A stretch of 64,000 nucleotides of DNA from Caprella mutica. Its lineage: Eukaryota; Arthropoda; Malacostraca; Amphipoda; Caprellidae. How positions within the stretch are numbered: the stretch's first letter is position 1; the number at the start of each line of letters is the position of its first letter. This document shows, in pieces, positions 55,801 to 63,607 of this stretch. The stretch is taken from positions 1-64,000 of the forward strand of contig CANNZV010001630.1 of assembly GCA_947561585.1 (NCBI GenBank). The letters are read 5' to 3'. The position numbers and the translations under genes are program-made. The notes below the pieces were generated by a model, which was not told the DNA's origin, made no database searches, and saw nothing but the letters and a program-made list of their open reading frames with translations.

Positions 55801-58800
55801 TTCTGGTGGGACAAATCTTTTATTTGAATGGCAAGATTCCAACGGAACAACTGTTGGCAATGATGCCATTGCCACGATAAATAATCCAGATACTTATACC
55901 CTTATTGTTACCAATCTGGATAATGATTGTGTAGCAGAAGAAACAATTATTATTCCTCAAGATATTGTTCCACCAGCTTCTGATGCAGGCAACAACCAAA
56001 TTATAACTTGCGATGTTACCGAAGTGTTTTTGGATGGTTCTAATTCTACAACAGGAGGAAACTTGGGCTACGAATGGACAAATGATGGCGGAGTTGTTAT
56101 AGGAAATATATTAACTGTTCCTGTTTCTTCTCCTGGTACATATAGTTTGTTGGTGACCAACATGGATAATGGTTGTACCGATTTGTCAACGGTAGTCGTC
56201 GAACCCGATGAAAATATTCCAACAGCAGTAAGCAATCTCGATGGAATTTTGACCTGTACGAACACCGAAATAAATTTGGATAATATAGGCTCTAGTACAG
56301 GAACTAGTTTTACCTATACATGGACAGATAATAATGGAAATATGCTAGGGCAAGAAGGTAGTATTATCGTAAGTAGCCCTGGTGTATACAATATGTTGGT
56401 AACCAATGAAGATAATGGTTGTACCAACGAAACTTCAATTCAAGTCGAGGAAAATACTGTTCTTCCTATATCGGAAGCGGGCGAGCCAGCTATTTTGACT
56501 TGTGCGACCACTTCTGTTGCTTTAGATGGAAGTGCTTCTACAGCCAATAGCGGAAACTTTTCTTACGAGTGGTTCAACGAAAATAATATTAGTATAAGTG
56601 TTGCCGAGAGCAATATTGATGTCGAAGAATCTGGTATTTATACCCTTGTTATAACGGACATCGAAAATGGATGTACGGATACAGATATGGTAGAAGTGAC
56701 CCCCGACGAAAATTTGCCTACTGCAATTGCTGGCGAACCTCAGACATTGACTTGTGTTTTTACCGAAACAATACTGGATGGAAATGCTTCTAGTGCTGCT
56801 ACTGTAGGATCGCTTGATTTCGAATGGCAATCTCCGAATGGCACATTACTAAGTGAAACAGCAAGTACTCCAATTACCGAACCAGGCGTTTATACCCTAC
56901 TGGTAACGGATGATTCCAATGGTTGTTCTGCTGTTTCGACGGTAGAAATTTTACAAGATATTGCTAATCCAATTCCTGCAATTGCTAGTCCTGACTTATT
57001 GACGTGTACGGTGGAGTCGGTTGTGTTGGATGCTTCTGCTTCCACAGGAATTGATGTTGTTTATGAATGGCAAAACAGCAATGGAGTCGTTGTAGGCAAT
57101 ACCGTTACAACTTCGGTAGACGAAGCTGGAATGTATAGTCTTATTTTGACAGACAATAGCAATGGTTGTAGCGCAATGACTCAAACAGAAGTTATTCCTG
57201 ATGCAAATTTGCCGACAGCACTAGTACAAGTCGATGATATTTTGACTTGTATTGTTGAAGAAGTTACACTTTCTAATACAGGCTCAAGTGTAGGCGATAA
57301 TTTCTCTTATCAATGGCAATCTCCAACGGGGATCTTGCTTAGTACAGATGAATCTTTGACGGCTGATGCGCCAGGAATTTATACTCTTTTGGTTAGTGAT
57401 AGTGAAAACGGCTGTATTTCTGAAACGAGTATTGAAGTAGAATTAAACAATGCGCCTCCTCAGGCAATTATCGAAGATAATAATCCGCTTATGACTTGTG
57501 ATGTAGAAAGTGTCCTGCTTAACGGTGCAGCTTCTACGCCTAGTGGCATGATCAGCTATGAATGGTTTAATAGTGGAGGTGTTTTGGTTTCTAATATGGC
57601 GAATCCTGAAGTAGAGAATGTCGATGTGTACTCGCTTATTGTTACCAATGTAATCAATGGTTGTACTCATGTTTCTTCTATCGAAGTGGCTCAAGATTTG
57701 AATGTTCCTATCGTCAATATTCCTACGCCAGATATTATCAATTGTTATAACCCGAGTGTGGATGTTTTATCGACGGGATCTTCAGCAGGTAATTTTACGT
57801 ACGAATGGACAAGTGCTGATGGAACATTGCTTTCTAATGAAGCAAGTATTTCGGTTGGCAGTTCGGGGGTTTATGAATTGACAATTATCAATAACTTGAA
57901 TGGTTGTGATAATACAAATTCAATACAAGTTAATATAGACCAGATTCCACCAGAGGCGGTAACTTCGGTAGAAGATATTTTGGATTGTGTGACTCCTTCT
58001 GTTTTGTTGAATAGCGAAGGCTCTTCAACAGGAAATCAATTTGCTTACGAATGGTCAGGAGCAGGATTATTATCAAGTGCTTCCACTCCCAATCCAGAAG
58101 TCAATATGGCAGGAATCTATAACTTGCAAATTACTAATACAGATAATGGTTGTACAACTACGAGTATGGTCGATGTAGACGAAAATACTGCTCAACCCAA
58201 TGCAGGTTTAATCAGTGCTGCCGATCCTTCTTGTTTTGGTCTCATAGACGGAACTATTGGAGTAGATGCTATTGTCGGCGGAACGAGCCCTTATTTATAC
58301 TCTTTCAATGGTGGACCTTTGAGCCCTGAATTGGATTTCAATAATCTTCCTTCGGGTTCTTATACCTTAGAAGTAGAAGATGCTACAGGTTGTACTTGGG
58401 ACACTTTATTGAACTTAGTAGATCCTATACAAATTGATGTAGAATTGGGCCCTGACCTTACCGTACAATTAGGAGAATCAGTAGAAATAGATGCTTTGGT
58501 GAATGTCGATACAGATGTCATTGATTGGGAAGGGACGGATAGCCTTTCTTGCATGAACTGTTTGACACAAAATCTAACTCCAACTCAAAGTGGACCTTAT
58601 ACTATTACCGTTTTCGATGAAAACGGTTGCACAGATACGGACGAAATTTTCCTTCGAGTAGAAATTGTTCGGCCTGTTTATATTCCAAATGCCTTTTCGC
58701 CAGGCGACGAAAATGGCATCAATGATACCTTTATTGTCTATAGCGGAGATTTGGCGGTAAAGGAAGTGCTCAATATGACAGTAGCCGATCGTTGGGGCGA

Positions 58801-58969
58801 AATTGTATTTACCAATTCCAATTTCCAACCCAATGAACCGACCGAAGGATGGGATGGAGTTTTCAGAGGACAAGAAATGGATCCACAAGTGTTTGCTTGG
58901 TTTGCCGAAGTCGAATTTATTGACGGCAAAGTCATTTTATATAAAGGAGATGTAACCTTACTAAAGTAG
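52802..58969 (+). CDS. Giant cell-surface protein with 19 Ig/PKD-like repeats, SprB-like unit and gliding-type C-terminal domain
   Basis: The 2055-residue protein starts at 52802 with a signal peptide (ILQFISVFVLLSVNAIAQ); the open frame upstream to a TTG at 52727 is not used. An N-terminal cysteine-rich domain (about 22-170) is followed by a divergent Ig-like unit. Then come 19 repeats of about 81 residues from roughly 53575 to 58200. Each repeat has one cysteine near its start (as in ILTCT) and one in a terminal NGC motif, so each could form one disulfide, plus a YxW core and a GxYxLxVT strand. A SprB-repeat-like unit (SCFGLIDGTIGVDAIVGG) follows, then a CHU_C/gliding-associated C-terminal domain (YIPNAFSPGDENGINDTF, ADRWGEIVF, GWDGVFRGQ), a type B T9SS export signal. 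A surface adhesin or gliding adhesin is likely. Confidence 0.88.
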   Translation: MNRILQFISVFVLLSVNAIAQNDCIPLGEDFCEDAAILSLCQLDGWMSNTNPPGVVYTPDVIGDGWCGGNFTIENNQWLGFIADETQLTINVDISDCEANAGVQLACYAQGEGTSCIGTQLSCLGFQSGENVNFNFNIFGLIPGDTYILMIDGFAGDGCPFTFNIEVGTNNPVIAQANPLSVCPGIPNAAALNGLGSAFGPGVVYIWETQDGNIVSGANTLFPIIDQPGEYTLTVIDNTSCCINSTSVLVEENTEYPDAVANVDGIISCTNDEVTLSATGSSGAANDNNFFYQWYGPDGNDIALGYELDGISEPGTYSLQVLNAETGCLSETTVEVPFDTISPTVAPSADGIIGCINTSLTIDGNGSSGVDYLWSGPGGFTDVVASPTISVGGEYMVTVVGDNGCTNSASIDIPVDTLPPNISVQGASINCINTLATISAASTDDNITFEWNAGTGAEIEVATAAEYTVVATGENGCTATATALVEEDTTPPSATAGVDGQLNCTITELVLDGSSMETNVSFEWISPSGTLLNEEDPTVSEAGVYNLTVTNENNGCTGTASIPVSEDMTPPDIITAVDDVLDCTIEVVNLSGTTLVDNPIFEWIGPNGFAADIANPTTENPGDYTLTVTGENGCTSTSTINVEQDNTDPIADAGPDGIITCTATEAAIDGSASSTGSDFSYQWINAGGVELSTELNTEVSSTGTFTLVVTNTSNGCTASDEVAIDADEDLPISDAGLPQLIDCINNEVTLDGSTSSASPTITYQWLDATGNSLGTMSTLETDMAGIYTLLVMDSSNGCDAQSQVEVSNNTVDPIALIAQPETITCITPNVSIDGSTSTGMGTLQYLWTDEDGNMLSTLASFESDEAGVYNLLITDNENACTATEQITVLEDTVLPQANAGDPATITCIETQVALNGSTSQGENLIYEWTDGTGTIVSTEASTMTDNQGDYNLLVTNTVNGCTDSDQVTIGIDADFPLVNVGSPTSLTCAITEVELNGTNSSGGTNLLFEWQDSNGTTVGNDAIATINNPDTYTLIVTNLDNDCVAEETIIIPQDIVPPASDAGNNQIITCDVTEVFLDGSNSTTGGNLGYEWTNDGGVVIGNILTVPVSSPGTYSLLVTNMDNGCTDLSTVVVEPDENIPTAVSNLDGILTCTNTEINLDNIGSSTGTSFTYTWTDNNGNMLGQEGSIIVSSPGVYNMLVTNEDNGCTNETSIQVEENTVLPISEAGEPAILTCATTSVALDGSASTANSGNFSYEWFNENNISISVAESNIDVEESGIYTLVITDIENGCTDTDMVEVTPDENLPTAIAGEPQTLTCVFTETILDGNASSAATVGSLDFEWQSPNGTLLSETASTPITEPGVYTLLVTDDSNGCSAVSTVEILQDIANPIPAIASPDLLTCTVESVVLDASASTGIDVVYEWQNSNGVVVGNTVTTSVDEAGMYSLILTDNSNGCSAMTQTEVIPDANLPTALVQVDDILTCIVEEVTLSNTGSSVGDNFSYQWQSPTGILLSTDESLTADAPGIYTLLVSDSENGCISETSIEVELNNAPPQAIIEDNNPLMTCDVESVLLNGAASTPSGMISYEWFNSGGVLVSNMANPEVENVDVYSLIVTNVINGCTHVSSIEVAQDLNVPIVNIPTPDIINCYNPSVDVLSTGSSAGNFTYEWTSADGTLLSNEASISVGSSGVYELTIINNLNGCDNTNSIQVNIDQIPPEAVTSVEDILDCVTPSVLLNSEGSSTGNQFAYEWSGAGLLSSASTPNPEVNMAGIYNLQITNTDNGCTTTSMVDVDENTAQPNAGLISAADPSCFGLIDGTIGVDAIVGGTSPYLYSFNGGPLSPELDFNNLPSGSYTLEVEDATGCTWDTLLNLVDPIQIDVELGPDLTVQLGESVEIDALVNVDTDVIDWEGTDSLSCMNCLTQNLTPTQSGPYTITVFDENGCTDTDEIFLRVEIVRPVYIPNAFSPGDENGINDTFIVYSGDLAVKEVLNMTVADRWGEIVFTNSNFQPNEPTEGWDGVFRGQEMDPQVFAWFAEVEFIDGKVILYKGDVTLLK

Positions 58970-58970
58970 C

Positions 58971-59005
58971 GCATGCTTCACGCCTACCGCGTGCAGGTAG
59001 CTTGC
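58971..59005 (+). repeat. Dispersed 35-base palindrome, copy 2 (after the adhesin gene)
   Basis: It matches the unit at 11564-11598 at 29 of 35 positions and starts one base after the adhesin stop codon, with pairing ends GCATGCT...AGCTTGC. Confidence 0.6.
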
Positions 59006-59019
59006 ACAGATACTCGTCG

Positions 59020-59136
59020 TTTTGTTCGGCTTCTAAGCTGAACAAAATTAACGAGATAAAGCTTCCAAGCTTTGGGTAGCCATATTGAAGCTTGGAAGCT
59101 TCTTTATCATATTGCTTTTGAAGCTAGGAAGCTTCA
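59020..59136. terminator. Cluster of hairpins downstream of the adhesin gene
   Basis: Three palindromes follow each other: TTTTGTTCGGCTT with AGCTGAACAAAA (59020-59047); GATAAAGCTTCCAAGCTT with AAGCTTGGAAGC and a following CTTTATC (59055-59107); and GAAGCT with AGCTTC (about 59120-59135). The second has the strongest stem and probably ends the adhesin transcript. GAAGCTT-type units recur in all three. Confidence 0.55.
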
Positions 59137-59151
59137 AAGAACGAGTATATT

Positions 59152-59865
59152 TTATTCAACTGTAAATAAATATCCAAATTCATCCTTTGAATTATAAAAA
59201 CTATAATGTCCCTTTCTTAAAGGATTATTGGGTTCAAAAACATATACTTCTTCTGATATTCGCCTAAAAGATGTGTGTATTGGTTCTCCAAAAGCTAATA
59301 ATGTTTCTGAATATTTATTTGAACTAAGACTATCAAATAAAATATATTGACCTTCTTTTGGGAGTTCAGGTGAATAAAGGTAGAAACTAGGACTTGACTT
59401 GAATTTTGGAAGGTCTTTTTTACTTAAATTTTCTGTTCCGAGGTATCCTTTCTCCTTTTCAGGAAAGGTACCATCGCAATAGCATATTATTTTAAATCCA
59501 TCAACCTTTAAATAGGTCTTTTTATCATAAAGTCCATAATTTTCGAAGGGTTTAAAATTGAAATTAGTCTCAGATGAAATTGGGTTTAGCCAAAAATAAA
59601 TCCCAAAGCAAAATGCAGCTATTGTAATAAATCCGTACACATGATTATGATGCTTTTCCCACCAAGATGGTAAAAACTTTTTATAAATCTCCTCTGAATA
59701 ATTTAATTTTAAGTAATTAACTAATTCAGATTTCGACTTCTTTGCAGAATTGGAGACACCAACTTTTTTTGCTACTAGTTCTAATTCACTTTTCGATTTG
59801 TTGTTTAGGAATGAATTTAACTTCTTAATATCAACTTTTAATTTCTTGTGTTTTTTGGTAGACAT
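59152..59865 (-). CDS. Hypothetical single-helix membrane protein
   Basis: The preferred start is MSTKKHKKLKVDIKKL at 59865; an open frame reaches 59928. The ~237-residue protein has a very lysine-rich N-terminal part with two SAP/Rho-N-like helix pairs (KSKSELELVAKKVGVSNS, KSKSELVNYLKLNYSEEIY), one membrane helix (about 78-95, VYGFITIAAFCFGIYFWL), and a C-terminal extracytoplasmic domain of ~130 residues with no recognised family. AT content and lysine use are higher than in neighbouring housekeeping genes. Function unknown. Confidence 0.65.
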   Translation of the reverse strand: MSTKKHKKLKVDIKKLNSFLNNKSKSELELVAKKVGVSNSAKKSKSELVNYLKLNYSEEIYKKFLPSWWEKHHNHVYGFITIAAFCFGIYFWLNPISSETNFNFKPFENYGLYDKKTYLKVDGFKIICYCDGTFPEKEKGYLGTENLSKKDLPKFKSSPSFYLYSPELPKEGQYILFDSLSSNKYSETLLAFGEPIHTSFRRISEEVYVFEPNNPLRKGHYSFYNSKDEFGYLFTVE

Positions 59866-59951
59866 GATAAAACTGTTATCATTTGTTTTATCTGTTAGGT
59901 AGTACATTTGCACTACCTTTACATTCAAATTGTATTTTCAGTAGTGAAACC

Positions 59952-62900
59952 CTAGCCCAAACGCACCTCAATATTCAAAGCAATATCTTCCGCCAATTCT
60001 ATTTGTTCACCACTAGCTAAGCCTTCTTCTTTTTTCAAAGAAAGAGCCAATGTTTCGCTACAGATATAGTCATTAAACGAAGCCAAAGCTGCTTCGATAG
60101 AAGGGTGGCTTTCGATTTTGACATTGATTTTATCGGTTACATTAAAGTCTTTATCCTTACGGATATTTTGGATGCGATTGACCAACTCTCTTGCCATACC
60201 TTCGGCACGCAATTCGTCAGAAATAGTGATGTCCAAAGCAACCGCCAAAGGGCCATCATTGGCAACCAACAAACCAGGAATATCTTCTGCACTGATTTCA
60301 AAATCCTCTAAAGTCAATTCGTGCGTGGTATCTCCAACCAACAAATCATATTTGCCTGTCTTTTCGATGGCAACAATATCTTTTTGCGTCATGCCATTGA
60401 TAGCTTGCGAAGCAGCTTTCATATCTTTACCCAAACGACGACCTAAAGTTTTGAAATTAGGTTTGATTTTCTTTTTGATAACGCCCGAAGCATCCGTCAA
60501 ATATTCAATTTCTTTGACATTGACTTCCGCCAAAACCAAATCTTTTATACCATCAACTTGTTCGATAAAACTTGTATCCAATACAGGCAACAAGATTTTT
60601 TGCAAAGGCTGACGTACTTTGATGTTTTCCTTTTTTCGTAAAGAAAGCACCAAAGAAGAAATACGTTGTGCATAATCCATTCTTTGCTCCAAATCCTTGT
60701 CGATTGCTTTTTCATTAGAAGTCGGAAAGTCCGCCAAGTGAACCGATTGTTGCAATTCTTTTTGACTTGCCTCATTCAAGTTGCGATACATCCAATCTGC
60801 AAAGAAAGGCGCAATTGGAGCCATCAACTTCGTGATGGTTTCCAAACAAGTATAAAGCGTCTGGTAAGCAGCAATTTTGTCGGTCGAATAAGACCCTTTC
60901 CAGAAACGGCGACGACACAAACGCACATACCAATTACTCAAATGTTGGTCTACAAAAGTCTGTATTTTTCGAGCAGCATTGGTTGCTTCATAATCCGCAT
61001 AATCTTCATTTACTTCTTTGATAAGGGTATTCAACAAGGAAATAATCCAACGGTCAATTTCTGTTCGTTCCTCCAGAAATAAATCCACCTCTTTGTACAA
61101 AAATTGGTCGATATTAGCGTAAAGCGAAAAGAAAGAATAAGTATTATATAGTGTCCCAAAAAACTTGCGACGTACTTCTTCGATTCCTGTTATATCAAAT
61201 TTGAGATTGTCCCAAGGTTGTGCATTCGAAATCATATACCAACGAGTCGCATCTGCGCCATAAGTTGCTATCGTCTCGAAAGGCTCAACGGCATTGCCTT
61301 TACTTTTGGACATTTTTTGCCCTTTTTTGTCTTGTACCAATCCATTGGAAACGACATTTTTATAAGCAACTTTGTCATAAGCCATCACAGCGATAGCGTG
61401 TAAAGTAAAAAACCAACCACGAGTTTGATCTACACCTTCGGCTATAAAATCCGCAGGAAAATTTCGTTCAAATTTTTCTTTATTCTCAAACGGATAATGC
61501 CATTGTGCATAAGGCATCGAACCCGAATCAAACCAAACATCAATCAAATCCAACTCACGCTTCATAACTTCGCCTTCGTCACTGACCAGAACAATGTCGT
61601 CGATATAAGGTCGGTGCAAGTCCTTTGGTACATTTTGATTTTTGCCCAAAGCAGTATTTGCTTTAGCTATTTCAGTTTGTAATTGTTCGATAGAACCAAT
61701 ACAAATTTCTTTTGTGCCATCTTCATTTCTCCAAATCGGCAAAGGTATTCCCCAATAACGAGAACGAGATAAATTCCAATCTTGGAGGTTTTCGAGCCAA
61801 TTCCCAAAACGCTTTTCACCGGTATGTTTCGGTTTCCAATTGATGGTTTTGTTGAGTTCGACCATACGATCTTTCATTGCGGTAGAACGCACAAACCAAG
61901 AATCTAATGGATAGTATAAAATTGGCTTATCTGTTCGCCAACAATGTGGATAATTATGCACATATTTTTCTACTTTGAAAGCCTTATTCTCTGTTTTTAG
62001 TTTTATTGCTAGGAGAACATCTGTTGATTTATCGGGAGCTTTGCCATCGGCATAATATTCATTTTTGACGTATTTGCCTCCAAATTCACCCATTTCTGGA
62101 CGAAAACGACCTTGTAAATCCACCAAAGGAACGAGGTTGTCGTTTTCATCCTTAACCAATAATGGTGGAACGGCAGGTTTTGCCAATTTGGCAACCATGG
62201 CATCATCTGCACCAAAAGTAGGGGCAGTATGTACGATTCCTGTTCCGTCTTCGGTTGTTACAAAAGCACCCGAAATGACACGAAAAGCATTTTCTGGATT
62301 GTCATTTGGTAAAGCGTAGGGCAATAGTTGTTCGTATTTGATACCAATCAAATCCGCACCTTTGAATTCCTTTAATATAGTGTAAGGGATGTTCCCTGCC
62401 TTGCCGGCAGGCAGGTTGTCTTCTTTTTTGTAAGAAGCCAATTCATTGGTTTCTTCTGCTAATTTATATTTACCACTAAACTGTTTGCCTACTAAGGCTT
62501 TCGCCAGAACAAGTTTGACAGGTTCGAAAGTATATTGATTGTAGGTTTGCACCAAAACATAATCAATCTTAGGGCCAACGGTCAAAGCCGTATTGGAAGG
62601 TAAAGTCCAAGGAGTTGTCGTCCAAGCTAGGAAATGAACAGTTCCTTCATCTGCTAAAAAGTCAGGCAAAGTTTCCGTTTTTGCTTTGAACTGCGCAACA
62701 ACTGTGGTATCGCTTACGTCTTTGTATGCGCCAGGCATATTCAACTCATGCGAGCTCAATCCCGTTCCCGCCTTTGGCGAGTAAGGTTGAATCGTATAAC
62801 CTTTATACAATAATTTTTTATCGTACAAACGCTTGAGTAAATACCAAACTGATTCGATATAATCGTTTTCGAAAGTGATATAAGGCTTTTCCAAATCGAC

Positions 62901-63359
62901 CCAATAGCCCATTTTTCGAGTTATATCGTCCCACATATTTTTGTAGCGCATCACGGTTTCCTTACAAGCTTTGTTGTAATCATCAACCGATATTTTTTTA
63001 CCAATATCCTCTTTGGTAATGCCCAATTCCTTTTCGACACTCAATTCAATCGGCAAGCCATGCGTATCCCAACCACCTTTTCGCTCGACTCTTTGCCCCG
63101 ACATAGAATGGTAACGGCAAAATAAATCTTTGACCGTACGAGCCATCACGTGATGAATACCAGGTTTTCCGTTGGCAGAAGGAGGCCCTTCGTAAAATAC
63201 GTAACTATTGTCTTCGTCTCGTTGGTCAACACTTTTTTCAAAAATCTTTTCGGCTTCCCAAAATTTCAAAATTTCTTTATCAACCTCGGGGAGATTTAAC
63301 GATTTATATTCTTTGTATCTCGATTCGTCTTTTACTAAATTGTCTTTTAATGAGGACAC
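59952..63359 (-). CDS. ileS: Isoleucyl-tRNA synthetase
   Basis: This 1135-residue class I synthetase charges tRNA-Ile. It has the HIGH-type motif PPSANGKPGIHHVMARTVKD, the CP1 editing domain with LAWTTTPWTLPSNTAL and GTGIVHTAPTFGADD, the KMSKS loop in KKGQKMSKSKGNAVEPF, and the anticodon-binding domain (NWYVRLCRRRFWKG). No zinc-finger cysteine pairs are seen at the C-terminus, which ends in a DUF5915-like domain of the long, eukaryote-like type. Residues 316-322 (LPAGKAG) are encoded by an inserted palindrome. The gene is monocistronic and divergent from carB. Confidence 0.96.
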   Translation of the reverse strand: MSSLKDNLVKDESRYKEYKSLNLPEVDKEILKFWEAEKIFEKSVDQRDEDNSYVFYEGPPSANGKPGIHHVMARTVKDLFCRYHSMSGQRVERKGGWDTHGLPIELSVEKELGITKEDIGKKISVDDYNKACKETVMRYKNMWDDITRKMGYWVDLEKPYITFENDYIESVWYLLKRLYDKKLLYKGYTIQPYSPKAGTGLSSHELNMPGAYKDVSDTTVVAQFKAKTETLPDFLADEGTVHFLAWTTTPWTLPSNTALTVGPKIDYVLVQTYNQYTFEPVKLVLAKALVGKQFSGKYKLAEETNELASYKKEDNLPAGKAGNIPYTILKEFKGADLIGIKYEQLLPYALPNDNPENAFRVISGAFVTTEDGTGIVHTAPTFGADDAMVAKLAKPAVPPLLVKDENDNLVPLVDLQGRFRPEMGEFGGKYVKNEYYADGKAPDKSTDVLLAIKLKTENKAFKVEKYVHNYPHCWRTDKPILYYPLDSWFVRSTAMKDRMVELNKTINWKPKHTGEKRFGNWLENLQDWNLSRSRYWGIPLPIWRNEDGTKEICIGSIEQLQTEIAKANTALGKNQNVPKDLHRPYIDDIVLVSDEGEVMKRELDLIDVWFDSGSMPYAQWHYPFENKEKFERNFPADFIAEGVDQTRGWFFTLHAIAVMAYDKVAYKNVVSNGLVQDKKGQKMSKSKGNAVEPFETIATYGADATRWYMISNAQPWDNLKFDITGIEEVRRKFFGTLYNTYSFFSLYANIDQFLYKEVDLFLEERTEIDRWIISLLNTLIKEVNEDYADYEATNAARKIQTFVDQHLSNWYVRLCRRRFWKGSYSTDKIAAYQTLYTCLETITKLMAPIAPFFADWMYRNLNEASQKELQQSVHLADFPTSNEKAIDKDLEQRMDYAQRISSLVLSLRKKENIKVRQPLQKILLPVLDTSFIEQVDGIKDLVLAEVNVKEIEYLTDASGVIKKKIKPNFKTLGRRLGKDMKAASQAINGMTQKDIVAIEKTGKYDLLVGDTTHELTLEDFEISAEDIPGLLVANDGPLAVALDITISDELRAEGMARELVNRIQNIRKDKDFNVTDKINVKIESHPSIEAALASFNDYICSETLALSLKKEEGLASGEQIELAEDIALNIEVRLG
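62394..62414 (-). repeat. Palindromic in-frame insertion in ileS (LPAGKAG)
   Basis: Twenty-one bases, CCCTGCCTTGCCGGCAGGCA plus G on the plus strand, form a GC-rich imperfect palindrome (CCTGCC/GGCAGG around TGCCGGCA) inside an AT-rich gene. They add exactly seven codons reading LPAGKAG between KKEDN and NIPYT in the editing domain. PAGKAG-type insertions of this kind recur in unrelated proteins of Bacteroidota and some candidate phyla (recollection), which points to a mobile palindrome. Confidence 0.7.
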
Positions 63360-63377
63360 AGTATATTTATTTTGATT

Positions 63378-63405
63378 GGTTTATTGCGCTTAAAGACAAT
63401 AAACC
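63378..63405 (-). promoter_or_regulatory. Leader hairpin of ileS
   Basis: GGTTTATTG (63378-63386) and CAATAAACC (63397-63405) form a perfect 9-bp stem 20 bases upstream of the ileS start. A TAATTTTG box on the minus strand lies at 63433-63440. It may be a simple leader hairpin; no T-box features were found. Confidence 0.35.
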
Positions 63406-63556
63406 TATGATGAATATTTTTATTTTAGCGTGCAAAATTAATGAATTGTTGCTAGAAATTCAGATTTATGTAGAGGTTTAGGTCTGAACCAAATTTTAGT
63501 TTCCAAAAATAATAAAATTCGTTTCCTAAATACATTAATATTTGCAAGTCAAAACA

Positions 63557-63564
63557 TATCTTTG
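63557..63564 (+). promoter_or_regulatory. Putative -7 box upstream of carB
   Basis: TATCTTTG followed by C matches TAnnTTTG and lies 43 bases before the carB start. A TTTG at 63541 is too close to be the upstream element. Confidence 0.42.
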
Positions 63565-63607
63565 CGTGCAAATTTGAAGGAAATTATATCAATCCAAAAT
63601 TTGCAAC

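Noticed and set aside
53575..58200. The adhesin repeat array as an assembly artefact
   Set aside because: The repeats are divergent at the nucleotide level and the frame is unbroken over 6 kb, so collapse or false duplication is unlikely.
53222..58974. Long antisense frames under the adhesin repeats
   Set aside because: They repeat in step with the sense repeats and arise from its biased codon use.
63360..63440. T-box riboswitch in the ileS leader
   Set aside because: Only a plain 9-bp stem is present; no T-box core sequence or competing terminator is visible.
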